The notes under the pieces are model-generated. The model did no database searches and was not told the DNA's origin. It worked only from the letters and a program-made list of their open reading frames with translations. Source: Anaerolineae bacterium (GTDB lineage Bacteria > Chloroflexota > Anaerolineae > JAAYZQ01). From it: 33,599 nucleotides of DNA. Below, in pieces: positions 1 through 7,027 of the stretch (position 1 is its first letter; each line of letters opens with the position of its first letter). The translations under genes were made by a program, and so were the position numbers. The stretch is from the NCBI GenBank assembly GCA_016926595.1, contig JAFGOG010000623.1:1-33599 (forward strand). Reading direction: 5' to 3'.

Positions 1-735
1 CTGGCCGGTTTCGAGCGGCGCCAGCAACCCCGAGATCGCCTCGCACAACCGGGCCAGACGCTCCACCTGGCCCACAGTTGCCCGAGGATGGCCCACGGCG
101 CGGCAGGCGATCTCGCGGGCCAGAAGCGGGCTAATCCCCTTCAATCCTCCGACCAGCACCTGCCAAAGCTGAGCCCCGGGCTCGCTGGCGGCCAGGATCT
201 GCTGCAACCGGTATTCGGTCAGGTCAGAAGGGGCCAGCTTGGCCTGGGGCGGTGGTGGGTCATAGGTCTGACCGGGCAAGATGGGCCGGGCCGGGCTCAC
301 CTTGGGCCCCACCCGCTTGACAGCGTCAAGCACCCGGTTACCAGCCTCCACCAGGATGACATTGGAATGGCGGCCCATGATCTCAATCAGCAAAGCACTG
401 GCGCCCCATTCGGGATGGTCAAAAGCCAGGCGCAGAATCCGCTCAAAGGGCGGCTGTTCGACGGCGGAAAGAACCGAACCGCGCAGGTACTTGCGCAGCA
501 GGACGAGCAGCCCGGTCTCGGTATCGCTGCCACGCCGCAGCTTGTCCGACGCCAGAAGCAGGCGGCCGGTCTCGGAATGGGCGCTGGCCAGCAGGAAGCG
601 GCGTTGATGCCCGGCATAGATCTCCAGGCCTACCGACAGGGGATCGGGCAAGAGGGCCTGCTGCACCCGCCCACCCAAGACCTTCGCACGCAGCTCGTCG
701 GCGATGCAGGCCATGGTGAGGGCGTCGAAGAACAT
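1..735 (-). CDS. rqcH: Ribosome quality control factor RqcH (NFACT/FbpA family), N-terminal part
   Basis: My translation of the minus strand from ATG 735 is open for all 245 codons to the window edge, so the gene continues beyond base 1. The protein begins MFFDALTMACIADEL and continues with GGRVQQALLPD, VGLEIYAGHQRRFLL and ETGRLLLASDKL. This is the arrangement of the NFACT-N domain of RqcH/Rqc2/FbpA. In bacteria RqcH binds obstructed 50S subunits and directs C-terminal alanine tailing of the stalled nascent chain. The part seen covers only NFACT-N; the coiled coil and NFACT-R domain would lie outside. The start codon is 3 bases from the end of the deacetylase gene upstream, which suggests co-transcription. 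Family assignment rests on the N-terminal signature only. Fibronectin-binding protein is the older name for the same family. Confidence 0.82.
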   Translation of the reverse strand, partial: MFFDALTMACIADELRAKVLGGRVQQALLPDPLSVGLEIYAGHQRRFLLASAHSETGRLLLASDKLRRGSDTETGLLVLLRKYLRGSVLSAVEQPPFERILRLAFDHPEWGASALLIEIMGRHSNVILVEAGNRVLDAVKRVGPKVSPARPILPGQTYDPPPPQAKLAPSDLTEYRLQQILAASEPGAQLWQVLVGGLKGISPLLAREIACRAVGHPRATVGQVERLARLCEAISGLLAPLETGQ

Positions 736-738
736 CGA

Positions 739-1794
739 CTACCAATCGAGGTTTAGTGTCAAGATGAAGGTGTCGAGAGTGTCGCCACCGTGGACTCTAA
801 CGCGGCGCAGGGTGAATAAATCGTCAGCGGTGTGGGTGGCGCCCTGCTCAGTCAGCACAGCACCCCAGAAGTGGGCTGAGCGGAGCACGTCGATGATGAG
901 TTGGTCATAGCGGCCGGTCGGATAGGCGAAGAAGCGGCACTTGACGCCAGTGCGGACCTCGATGGCCTCCGTAGGAGCCAGGATCTGAAAGACGACGAAC
1001 TCATAGGCCCGGTTGGTCATGTCCGGGTGGTTGTAACTGTGCGGTTCGAACGCCATGCCGGCGGCGTGCATCTCCTCGACTTCGGCCCAGGACAGGTACA
1101 GGGGATCGCCGTTGTCGATCGGCTCGGTGATCAAGAAAAAGGTGCCGGTAAAGTCAAAGGACTGTAACATGCGAAAGGCATGGGTGTAGGCGTCGGCATA
1201 GCCGTCGTCGAAGGTGAGGATGATCGGCTTGCCGGGCAGCGGCGCACCCCTGGTCAGGTGCAGGGCCAGGTCGTTCAGGGTGATCGTCCGGTAGCCCTGT
1301 TCCTTGAGGTAGCGGAGCTGCTCATAAAAGACAGCGGGCGGCACGGACAGGTCGCGCCGGATGTCGTCGGCATCGGGCGGTGGATCGGCGATGTGGTGGT
1401 ACATCAGGATTGGGACGCGCACCTGGCGGTAGACCCCGTCGGGAGTGGGCAGAATCGGCGTCGGGGTGGGGGTCGGCGTTGGCGTATAGGTCGGAGTATG
1501 GGTGGGTGTAGCAGTAGGCGTAGCGGTCCGAGTGGGCGTTGGAGTGGGTGTGGGCGTGTAGGTTGGGGTGTGGGTGGGCGTGGCTGTCGGCGTCGAGGTG
1601 GGCGTGGCGGTCAGGGTGACCGTGGGCGTCATGGTCGGAGCGGGTGTGGCCGACGCAAAGACAGCCGGCCAGATCGCCGCGAGCCCAGGCAGACCGGCAC
1701 GCCAGTAGCCGGCGCCGATGAACAGCACCACCACCAGGGGCAGGGTCAGCGCGCCGATCCATGCTATCCATGTCGATTTCAGTCTGCGTCGCAC
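739..1794 (-). CDS. Membrane-anchored polysaccharide deacetylase (NodB domain) with Thr/Pro linker
   Basis: The 351-residue protein starts at GTG 1794, preceded by GTGAGG at good distance. Residues 1-14 are basic, residues about 15-30 form one transmembrane or signal-anchor segment, and residues 50-118 are a Thr/Pro linker that should carry the catalytic domain away from the membrane. The NodB (CE4) fold follows. It shows TFDDGYAD at 194-201 (general base and metal Asp) and HSYNHPD from 252 (the two metal His, H252 and H256). FFAYPTGRYD further on is the third CE4 motif. Such enzymes remove N- or O-acetyl groups from cell-wall or extracellular polysaccharides; the substrate cannot be read from the sequence. 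rqcH follows after 3 bases. A CE4 esterase acting on another acylated sugar is possible. Confidence 0.9.
   Translation of the reverse strand: MRRRLKSTWIAWIGALTLPLVVVLFIGAGYWRAGLPGLAAIWPAVFASATPAPTMTPTVTLTATPTSTPTATPTHTPTYTPTPTPTPTRTATPTATPTHTPTYTPTPTPTPTPILPTPDGVYRQVRVPILMYHHIADPPPDADDIRRDLSVPPAVFYEQLRYLKEQGYRTITLNDLALHLTRGAPLPGKPIILTFDDGYADAYTHAFRMLQSFDFTGTFFLITEPIDNGDPLYLSWAEVEEMHAAGMAFEPHSYNHPDMTNRAYEFVVFQILAPTEAIEVRTGVKCRFFAYPTGRYDQLIIDVLRSAHFWGAVLTEQGATHTADDLFTLRRVRVHGGDTLDTFILTLNLDW
1441..1647 (-). repeat. Thr/Pro dipeptide linker containing a duplicated 24-residue unit
   Basis: This is coding sequence inside the deacetylase (residues 50-118). It is almost entirely TP dipeptides with occasional A, S, H, Y or R. 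A longer period is visible: the stretch starting ATPTHTPTYTPTP occurs at residues 71 and 95, so the unit is 24 codons (72 bases). This suggests growth by tandem duplication. Such linkers are typical extracellular spacers. Confidence 0.85.
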
Positions 1795-1829
1795 GATAGC
1801 CTCACAACATCACTCCCATTCACCCCTGG

Positions 1830-1858
1830 AAGATACCTCAAGTGGGGCGAACTGTCAA
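1830..1858 (-). promoter_or_regulatory. Promoter of the deacetylase-rqcH unit
   Basis: On the minus strand TTGACA (1858-1853) is followed after exactly 17 bases by TATCTT (1835-1830). The GTG start at 1794 lies about 35 bases downstream. The -35 is consensus and the -10 matches four of six bases. The element is divergent from, and about 30 bases away from, the rnpB promoter. Confidence 0.6.
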
Positions 1859-1890
1859 GTTAGTTGACAGTGATCAGTGCAGGTAGGTGA

Positions 1891-1919
1891 TTGACACAGG
1901 TCTGTTGTCGTGGTATAAT
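1891..1919 (+). promoter_or_regulatory. Consensus sigma-70 promoter of rnpB
   Basis: TTGACA (1891-1896), a 17-base spacer and TATAAT (1914-1919) match the vegetative consensus perfectly. The expected start point, about 7 bases on, coincides with the 5' strand of the P1 helix of RNase P RNA at 1927. A second TTGACA at 1864-1869 has no -10 element at normal spacing. Confidence 0.88.
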
Positions 1920-1926
1920 CCCTTCA

Positions 1927-2349
1927 CCGATGAGGGAGCCGTCGCTGGATGGCTGAGGCCATCTAGAGGAACTTCCCGACTCCCAGTCCCGGAAGGGGCA
2001 CAGTCGCCCCACGAAACAGCAAGTGGGGGCAGGCCGGCGAGAGTCGCGCCTGACTACAACCGCAACAGAAAGGATACCCGCCAGCGCCTCGGCGCCGGTA
2101 AGGGGCGAACCGGTGGGGTAAGAGCCCACCAGCGGCTGCGGCGACGCAGCCGGCTGGGTGAGCGTGCGACCGGGAGCAAGGTGAGTGGGCCGGGCCACGC
2201 GGCGAGAGCCGCCGGTTCGGTCTCGCCGCAGCGGCGACGGCAAGACCGGGTTGCACCCGGTAAGCCAGGAGCTGCCACCTCCGACGAGGGGGTGAGACAG
2301 ATGACGGCAGGCCTCCGGGCCGACAGAATCGGGAGTATGATCTCATCGG
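1927..2349 (+). ncRNA. rnpB: RNase P RNA
   Basis: This is the catalytic RNA of RNase P, which cuts the 5' leaders from pre-tRNAs. The ends pair as helix P1: CCGATGAG (1927-1934) with CTCATCGG (2342-2349). Near the 5' end GAGGAACTTCCCGACTCC (about 1975) resembles the conserved GAGGAAAGTCC block. ACAGAAA (2065-2071) is the universal P4-region motif, and ACAGAATCGGGAG near 2325-2337 is its 3' partner. The roughly 420-nt length fits a bacterial A-type RNA. Any open frame through this stretch is fortuitous. The exact ends come from the P1 pairing and are good to a few bases. Confidence 0.93.
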
Positions 2350-2357
2350 GGTTGGAC

Positions 2358-2441
2358 GCCGACGTGGCGGAATTGGCAGACGCTACAGACTTAGGATCTG
2401 TTGCCCTTTGGGGCGTGGAGGTTCAAATCCTCTCGTCGGCA
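2358..2441 (+). tRNA. tRNA-Leu (anticodon UAG)
   Basis: The acceptor stem GCCGACG (2358-2364) pairs with CGTCGGC (2434-2440), with discriminator A at 2441. The anticodon arm is ACAGA-CTTAGGA-TCTGT, giving anticodon TAG. A long variable arm (GCCC-TTTG-GGGC) is typical of class II tRNA-Leu, and the T arm reads GAGGTTCAAATCCTC. CCA is not encoded. The gene begins only 8 bases after the rnpB P1 helix. Confidence 0.96.
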
Positions 2442-2494
2442 CTAGGAGTTTTGGATTGATGGCCTTGAGCGCACGAGCAATCCAAAATTGCAGC

Positions 2495-2566
2495 GGGCCC
2501 GTGGCCTAGCGGGAAGGCGTCTGCTTTGCACGCAGAAGATCGCCGGTTCGAATCCGGCCGGGTCCA
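2495..2566 (+). tRNA. tRNA-Ala (anticodon UGC)
   Basis: The acceptor stem GGGCCCG (2495-2501) pairs with CGGGTCC (2559-2565) and includes the G3-U70 wobble pair that identifies alanine tRNAs. The anticodon arm TCTGC-TTTGCAC-GCAGA gives TGC. The T arm is CCGGTTCGAATCCGG and the discriminator is A2566. CCA is not encoded. Confidence 0.96.
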
Positions 2567-2596
2567 CTGGTAAAGATTGGCTAAGAATTAGGTACG

Positions 2597-2626
2597 GAGG
2601 GCAGCGGCGCATCTGTCGCTGCCCTC
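2597..2626 (+). terminator. Probable terminator of the rnpB-tRNA unit
   Basis: A perfect 10-bp stem, GAGGGCAGCG (2597-2606) with CGCTGCCCTC (2617-2626), encloses a 10-base loop. It lies 30 bases after the alanine tRNA. The tract that follows (TACTCTACCT) is only weakly U-rich, so it may be an inefficient terminator or a processing structure. Confidence 0.55.
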
Positions 2627-2666
2627 TACTCTACCTGGTCCAGCACGGCAGAGATGAGAGGTGTTT

Positions 2667-3086
2667 ATGAGTGACGCGCCAGCACATCCGGCGCTGTTTG
2701 CGGGGTTGATCCGCGATGAGGCGGGTGAGCCGGTGGAAACAGTAATGGTAGGCAATACCCCCTGCTACGTCGTCCTGGACGACGACTTTCGGCGGCATAT
2801 CGAAGCGGAAACGGTCGACCGGCAGGTACTTGCCATGCTCCGCGATCAGTTCATGGAGCACAGAGAGATAGCCACCGAGGCGATGATGCAGATGCTGCAA
2901 AAGGATGACCTGTTCACCAAGGCGCTGATCGACGCCTCGGTCAAGAATATGGACCAGGTGATCGAGCGAGGGCTGCCCGACGAGGCCCGCGCCTGGTTGG
3001 GGATGCTCGGCTTCCAGGTGATCATCAACACCCACGGCGAGCTGGTACGGCTGGACATGCCGGAGCAGGAGGTCTATGGGGAGTGA
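2667..3086 (+). CDS. Hypothetical acidic protein
   Basis: The protein has 139 residues. ATG 2667 is chosen because GAGAGG lies 6 bases upstream; an in-frame GTG at 2661 would abut that site. I do not recognise the family. The N-terminal third (LIRDEAGEPVETVMVGNTPCYVVLDDDFRRHIEAE) looks like a small beta sheet. The middle is rich in Met and charged residues (REIATEAMMQMLQKDDLFTKALIDAS) and is probably helical. There is no signal peptide or membrane segment, so it is likely cytosolic. The gene for another unrecognised protein begins 49 bases downstream on the same strand, so the two may act together. Confidence 0.7.
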   Translation: MSDAPAHPALFAGLIRDEAGEPVETVMVGNTPCYVVLDDDFRRHIEAETVDRQVLAMLRDQFMEHREIATEAMMQMLQKDDLFTKALIDASVKNMDQVIERGLPDEARAWLGMLGFQVIINTHGELVRLDMPEQEVYGE

Positions 3087-3087
3087 G

Positions 3088-3123
3088 CCCTCCTCTCTCT
3101 GCAAGGGAGGAGCTGGGATAAGG
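3088..3123. repeat. Pyrimidine/purine hairpin of an intergenic repeat type
   Basis: The short spacer between the two hypothetical genes holds a CT-rich stretch followed by GGGAGGAG and GGGATAAGGG, able to form an imperfect stem through CTCC/GGAG. Its style resembles the stretch at 5726-5766 and the CCCTC...GAGGG palindromes dispersed in many bacterial genomes. Confidence 0.35.
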
Positions 3124-3135
3124 GAAAGGTGAGCT

Positions 3136-4875
3136 ATGGATCGAGCTGTGCCCTCACGCGGCAATGAAGAGATCGAGCTGTACATACGCACCTACTACTC
3201 ACTGCTGCGGTCGACGGGCGACGTGCGGGTGCGGTCACTAGAAGAAACCCATTCGGCGACGAACTCCAGCCTGCACATCGGCGCTGGCGACCCGGCGCCC
3301 GATATGTCGGCCTTTTTGTACAGCGTCATGCGGCTGCCGCAGTGCATGCCGCAGGTGTCGCTGCTGCTGATGGGCCAGTCGGAAGAGGTATTCACCAGGC
3401 GCGGCTATCCCCACGTCGACGAGTGGCAGCCGGTCAGCGCCCACTCGCGGCGGCGGATGATGTTCTACGACGGGGAGAGCACTCTGGCGGCGTTCATCGC
3501 CAGTGTGTCGGACATCGACGACCTGATCCCGATGATCACGGCATACCAGATCGAATGGAACAAGCTTCACCAGCGCCTGCACGGCGCGCGCATCCTGACC
3601 GAGATAGAAGCCCAGGCCGGCTGCCAGGGCCAGGCCGAAGCGGTGATCGCCACACTGGGCATCGGCCAGGAGGATTTCGACAAACTGCAAGTGGCGTGGG
3701 GGCCGGCCTTCTGGCCTAACCTGCTCAAGGTGGGGCATGAGCCGAAAGATATGGCCATCCGGCTTCTGGCCGGGTCGCTAAACGACTATCGCCGCGCCAC
3801 CGACGGCTGGTGGAGCCGAATCTCGATGGAGGTTGATCGCCACCTCCAAGCCGACCTCTTTTACCGGCCAACCTACTTCATATCGTCCAACGTCCACAGC
3901 CTGGTGAACCTGCTGAGCGGCTATGCCTCGACCATCGAGCCCGAGCTGGCGGCGTTCCTCGAAGAGGTCAACCCGGAGGACCTATGGCACCGTTACCAGG
4001 CTATCAAGGCTGGCGAGGAGAATGGCGCTCCACGCGACCTGCTGTACTATACCCTGAGCAAATACCTGCGCCATGGCGACGCCGAGACACATGCCCGCAA
4101 GCAGGCAGCAATGCGCGACCATCATCACGCTTTGGGCCTGCTGCACGTGGAGAATCCAGAGTACTTGGACGTCGCGGCGCAGGTCTTTCAGCTCAAGTCG
4201 CTGCGCCCCGAACAGCTTGACCCCCGCGTCCGGGTGGAAGGGCTGGAGCTGCTGCAGCAGAGCGACGCCGTCATCTTTAACGTCGACTATCCGTTAGGCA
4301 TGGCCGCCTATCACATCTTTGCCAAGGTCGCAGCCAACCTGGGCGAGCTGCAAGGGGTCTATTGCCTGGGCAAGGCGGCGACCCTCAACGGCCAGGTTGG
4401 GGACGTGATGATCCCCAACGTGGTGTACGACGAACAGTCGCAGAACACCTTCTTGTTCAAGAACTGCTTCGTGGCCAGCGATGTGGCGCCCTATCTGACC
4501 CACGGGAGCGTGTTCGACAATCAAAAGGCGGTGACGGTGCGCGGCACCTTTCTCCAGAACAACGATTTCATGGGGGTGTTCTACCGTGAGGGCTATACCG
4601 ACATCGAGATGGAGATCGGGCCCTATCTCAGCGGGGTGTACGAAAACATCTATCCCAAGCGCTATCCGGTCAACGAGATCGTCAACCTGTTCATCAACTC
4701 GCCGTATGACATCGGCGTGCTCCACTATGCATCGGATACGCCCTACAGCCGGCGGCAGATGCTCCTATCCAAGAGCCTGTCCTACTTTGGGGTGGCGGCG
4801 ACCTACGCGGCGGCGATTGCCATTGTGAGGCGGATCCTGGCACAGGAGATTGCCTGGCTGAGGGCGAAAGGATAG
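3136..4875 (+). CDS. Large protein of unknown function with a nucleoside-phosphorylase-like C-terminal region
   Basis: The 579-residue soluble protein starts at ATG 3136, behind GGAAAGGTGAGCT. I cannot assign residues 1 to about 350: a helical region with no catalytic motif that I recognise. From about 370 the sequence reads SDAVIFNVDYPLGMAAYHIF, then YCLGKAATLNGQVGDVMIPN, a threonine/arginine strand (VTVRGTFLQN) and YTDIEMEIGPYL. This order of glycine-rich strand, GDV(M/V)IP and an E-x-E segment recalls the PNP/UDP phosphorylase fold, where GDVVIP-like and MExE-like motifs help bind nucleoside and phosphate. The C-terminal helices (AAAIAIVRRILAQEIAWL) fit that fold too. This is motif resemblance only. 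The protein could be a nucleosidase-like enzyme with a large N-terminal domain. Confidence 0.72.
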   Translation: MDRAVPSRGNEEIELYIRTYYSLLRSTGDVRVRSLEETHSATNSSLHIGAGDPAPDMSAFLYSVMRLPQCMPQVSLLLMGQSEEVFTRRGYPHVDEWQPVSAHSRRRMMFYDGESTLAAFIASVSDIDDLIPMITAYQIEWNKLHQRLHGARILTEIEAQAGCQGQAEAVIATLGIGQEDFDKLQVAWGPAFWPNLLKVGHEPKDMAIRLLAGSLNDYRRATDGWWSRISMEVDRHLQADLFYRPTYFISSNVHSLVNLLSGYASTIEPELAAFLEEVNPEDLWHRYQAIKAGEENGAPRDLLYYTLSKYLRHGDAETHARKQAAMRDHHHALGLLHVENPEYLDVAAQVFQLKSLRPEQLDPRVRVEGLELLQQSDAVIFNVDYPLGMAAYHIFAKVAANLGELQGVYCLGKAATLNGQVGDVMIPNVVYDEQSQNTFLFKNCFVASDVAPYLTHGSVFDNQKAVTVRGTFLQNNDFMGVFYREGYTDIEMEIGPYLSGVYENIYPKRYPVNEIVNLFINSPYDIGVLHYASDTPYSRRQMLLSKSLSYFGVAATYAAAIAIVRRILAQEIAWLRAKG

Positions 4876-4927
4876 ACTGGAGTCCAGAGGTCGGGGGGTG
4901 GATCTCCGGCCCGTGATTTGTCGCCCT

Positions 4928-5683
4928 TTAGAGAAGGTCGAGGCAAGCCGGCAGATCGCTCAGGCGCTCGATGACAGCCTCGGGTCGGATGCGATCCGGC
5001 GCCCCCTCGTCGCCGTATCCTCCCCCTTCCTGGCGCGCGTTTTCGCGCGAGCGATACCAAACGGCGCGTATCCCAGCGCGATGAGCGCCCTGGGTGTCGT
5101 GCTCGAGGCTGTCGCCGACGACGACCACCGATCCGGGCAGCAGGCTCCAGGCAGCCAGGCAGGGAGCGAAGGCAGCCGGGTCCGGCTTGCGAACGCCTAC
5201 TCCACCCGAAGACAGAACAGGGTCCAGGTACGGACGGAAGCCAAGGCGATCGACCACATTCTGGATGAACGGATCGTGAGTGGCATTGGAAAAGAGGCCC
5301 AGGCGCAACCCGCGCCCGGATAGCTCCTGCAGCACAGGCAGCGCGTCGGGGTCGGGGAACCAGCAGGCGTCTTCGTAGGCGAAAAAGGCATCGATGGCGC
5401 CTGTCACGAGCGCCAGGTCGGGGTCGGGCACGCCAGCCTGGGCAAAGGTCCAGCGCATCGTCTCTACAGCGGTGACCTCGCGCAGGGTGGCCTTGGCCCG
5501 GTCAAAGCCGTCGCGGCGACGATCGAGCCAGGCGCGGGCAAACGCCGGTCCATCCAAGTCGGGCCGGCGCACGGCCAGGAAGGCGATCAAGTCGACGACG
5601 CCCCGGTCAAAGATCGCCGACCAGGTATCGTCCAGGTGCATCAGGGTGTGACCCAGGTCGAAAATGATCCCTTGTATCGGCAT
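4928..5683 (-). CDS. HAD-superfamily hydrolase
   Basis: The protein has 251 residues from ATG 5683, preceded by GGCAGGAGAGATCT; the frame extends further upstream but without a ribosome site. The four HAD motifs are present: nucleophile D9 in IIFDLGHTL, motif II in LGLFSNATH, the lysine in RKPDPAAF and the acidic motif IV in VVVGDSLEHDT. A helical cap (about residues 20-85) lies between motifs I and II, as in subclass I phosphatases of the phosphoglycolate phosphatase/dehalogenase group. The usual second Asp of DxD is Gly here (DLG), which occurs in some HAD lineages. The substrate is unknown. The gene is convergent with the hypothetical gene at 3136-4875 and lies downstream of the hydroxyacid dehydrogenase. 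Confidence 0.88.
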   Translation of the reverse strand: MPIQGIIFDLGHTLMHLDDTWSAIFDRGVVDLIAFLAVRRPDLDGPAFARAWLDRRRDGFDRAKATLREVTAVETMRWTFAQAGVPDPDLALVTGAIDAFFAYEDACWFPDPDALPVLQELSGRGLRLGLFSNATHDPFIQNVVDRLGFRPYLDPVLSSGGVGVRKPDPAAFAPCLAAWSLLPGSVVVVGDSLEHDTQGAHRAGIRAVWYRSRENARQEGGGYGDEGAPDRIRPEAVIERLSDLPACLDLL

Positions 5684-5725
5684 AGATCTCTCCTGCCACC
5701 CTTCGGGCGGCACTGAACAGCGGTC

Positions 5726-5766
5726 ACCCCCTCCCCCTCATCCCCTGCGGGGAGAGGGGAGGAGAC
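5726..5766. repeat. CCCTC/GAGGG palindromic intergenic element
   Basis: Between the dehydrogenase and HAD genes, CCCCCTCCCCCTCATCCCC is followed by TGC and GGGGAGAGGGGAGGAG. The core TCCCC-TGC-GGGGA (5741-5753) is a perfect hairpin and the outer CT/GA blocks extend it imperfectly. There is no U tract, so I regard it as a dispersed intergenic repeat that may add some termination or mRNA stability. Confidence 0.5.
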
Positions 5767-5769
5767 AAG

Positions 5770-6789
5770 TCAGTACCCCTTTTTCTTATCCACCTGGTTC
5801 TGCAATGGCAGACCTGCCAGGTAGCGGGATAGGTTACCGGCAAAGAGGGTCACTGCCCGCTTGTCATAGTGCGGCGTAAAACCGGCGACGTGGGGCGAGA
5901 TCAGGGCATTGTCCAGCTCCCACAGCGGGCTGTCGGGCGGCAGCGGCTCTGTCTCAAAGACATCCAACCCGGCGCCGCCGATCCAGCCCTCGCGCAGGGC
6001 GCGGACCAGGGCCGCTTCGTCGATCAGCCCGCCGCGGGCGATGTTGACCAGGTAGGCAGACGGTTTCATGGCCCGCAGTTCGGGCTCGCCGATGGTGTGC
6101 CGCGTCGCCGCGGTCAGGGGCAGAGCGACGACGACATAGTCGCATTCGGCCAACATCGCCTGGAGCGCCCCTGGGGCATAGAATCGTTCCGGAATGGTCC
6201 CGTCGGGGTCGCCGGTGCCGTCGACGGCATACCCCTGATCGGCGCGGCCCGTCGAGCGGCGCGCAGCCAGGACGCGCATGCCGAACGCCTTGGCCAGCCG
6301 GCCCACTTCGCGGCCGATGGAACCATAGCCAACGACGCCCAGGGTGCTGCCGCGCAGCTCCGGCCGGGCAAAGAGGTTCCAACGATCGGATGGCCAGCGG
6401 CCCTCGCGCTGGCAGCGGGTCCACAGCGGCACTTGCCAGCGATAAGCCAGGATCGAGGCAAGGACATACTCGGCGATCGGCGTGGCGTGGATGCCGCTGG
6501 TGGTGGTCACCAGCACGTCGGAACTCATGATCGGGTGATCGAGGAGGTGGTCGGCGCCGGCGCTGTGGAGCTGCACCCAGCGCAAACGGGGAGCGAGGTC
6601 AAGGGCGTTGGGCGGAAGGTGGAAGGTGTACAGGATCTCGGCATCGGGCTGCGCTTGCAGGGCCGCCGCTACCTCGCCGGGGTTGTGAGCGGTACTTTGG
6701 GTGACGCGAAACCGGGGCGAGACGGCGCGCAGGGCGTCAAGCAGATCTCCAGCGAAACGCAGAGTACAAAGAATGTCGATTGTGTCCAA
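5770..6789 (-). CDS. D-isomer-specific 2-hydroxyacid dehydrogenase
   Basis: The 339-residue protein starts at TTG 6789, with GGAGGGGGTAAT directly upstream fixing the start. The C-terminal half has the NAD-binding Rossmann motif GVVGYGSIGREVG. The catalytic elements are the Arg in VNIARGGLID, the Glu in DVFETEPLP and the His in ISPHVAGFT. These match the glyoxylate/hydroxypyruvate reductase and phosphoglycerate dehydrogenase superfamily, which interconverts 2-oxoacids and D-2-hydroxyacids with NAD(P)H. The length lacks the ACT or regulatory domain of biosynthetic SerA, so glyoxylate/hydroxypyruvate reductase or a related enzyme is more likely. The substrate is not determined. The HAD hydrolase gene follows on the same strand about 85 bases on. 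Confidence 0.9.
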   Translation of the reverse strand: MDTIDILCTLRFAGDLLDALRAVSPRFRVTQSTAHNPGEVAAALQAQPDAEILYTFHLPPNALDLAPRLRWVQLHSAGADHLLDHPIMSSDVLVTTTSGIHATPIAEYVLASILAYRWQVPLWTRCQREGRWPSDRWNLFARPELRGSTLGVVGYGSIGREVGRLAKAFGMRVLAARRSTGRADQGYAVDGTGDPDGTIPERFYAPGALQAMLAECDYVVVALPLTAATRHTIGEPELRAMKPSAYLVNIARGGLIDEAALVRALREGWIGGAGLDVFETEPLPPDSPLWELDNALISPHVAGFTPHYDKRAVTLFAGNLSRYLAGLPLQNQVDKKKGY

Positions 6790-6871
6790 ATTACCCCCTC
6801 CATTCCTGGAATCACTGAAACACTAGAAGCGCTGAGGACACTGACCGTCCAGACTGTACTTGGCAGTCCAG

Positions 6872-6880
6872 ATTATATCA
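6872..6880 (-). promoter_or_regulatory. Extended -10 promoter of the hydroxyacid dehydrogenase
   Basis: On the minus strand the sequence reads TGATATAAT, an extended -10 element (TGnTATAAT). No good -35 hexamer is seen at 16-18 bases, as is usual for extended -10 promoters. The TTG start lies about 80 bases downstream. Confidence 0.5.
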
Positions 6881-6916
6881 CCAGCAGCATTCAAAGAGGA
6901 AATTGGCGGAAGCTAC

Positions 6917-6945
6917 TTGCCAAAACGGTGAACCTGTGCTAGACT
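6917..6945 (+). promoter_or_regulatory. Likely promoter of glgA
   Basis: TTGCCA (6917-6922), 17 bases, then TAGACT (6940-6945). The roughly 75-base leader contains a small GCCCG-GCTA-CGGGC hairpin and a usable ribosome site, AAGAGGA, just before ATG 7028. The hexamers are moderate matches. Confidence 0.45.
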
Positions 6946-7027
6946 CCAAGCCGTTGCGAGTCACAGATGCTGGGGACAGGCCGATACGCGCCCGGCTACG
7001 GGCCCATTGTTATGTAAAGAGGAATCG

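Noticed and set aside
1441..1647. Periodic sequence suggestive of a CRISPR-like array
   Set aside because: The period is explained by TP codons within an intact reading frame; there are no spacers.
1887..2459. Open frames through the 1.9-2.5 kb region on both strands
   Set aside because: The region is RNase P RNA and tRNA-Leu, shown by P1 pairing, conserved motifs and the cloverleaf.
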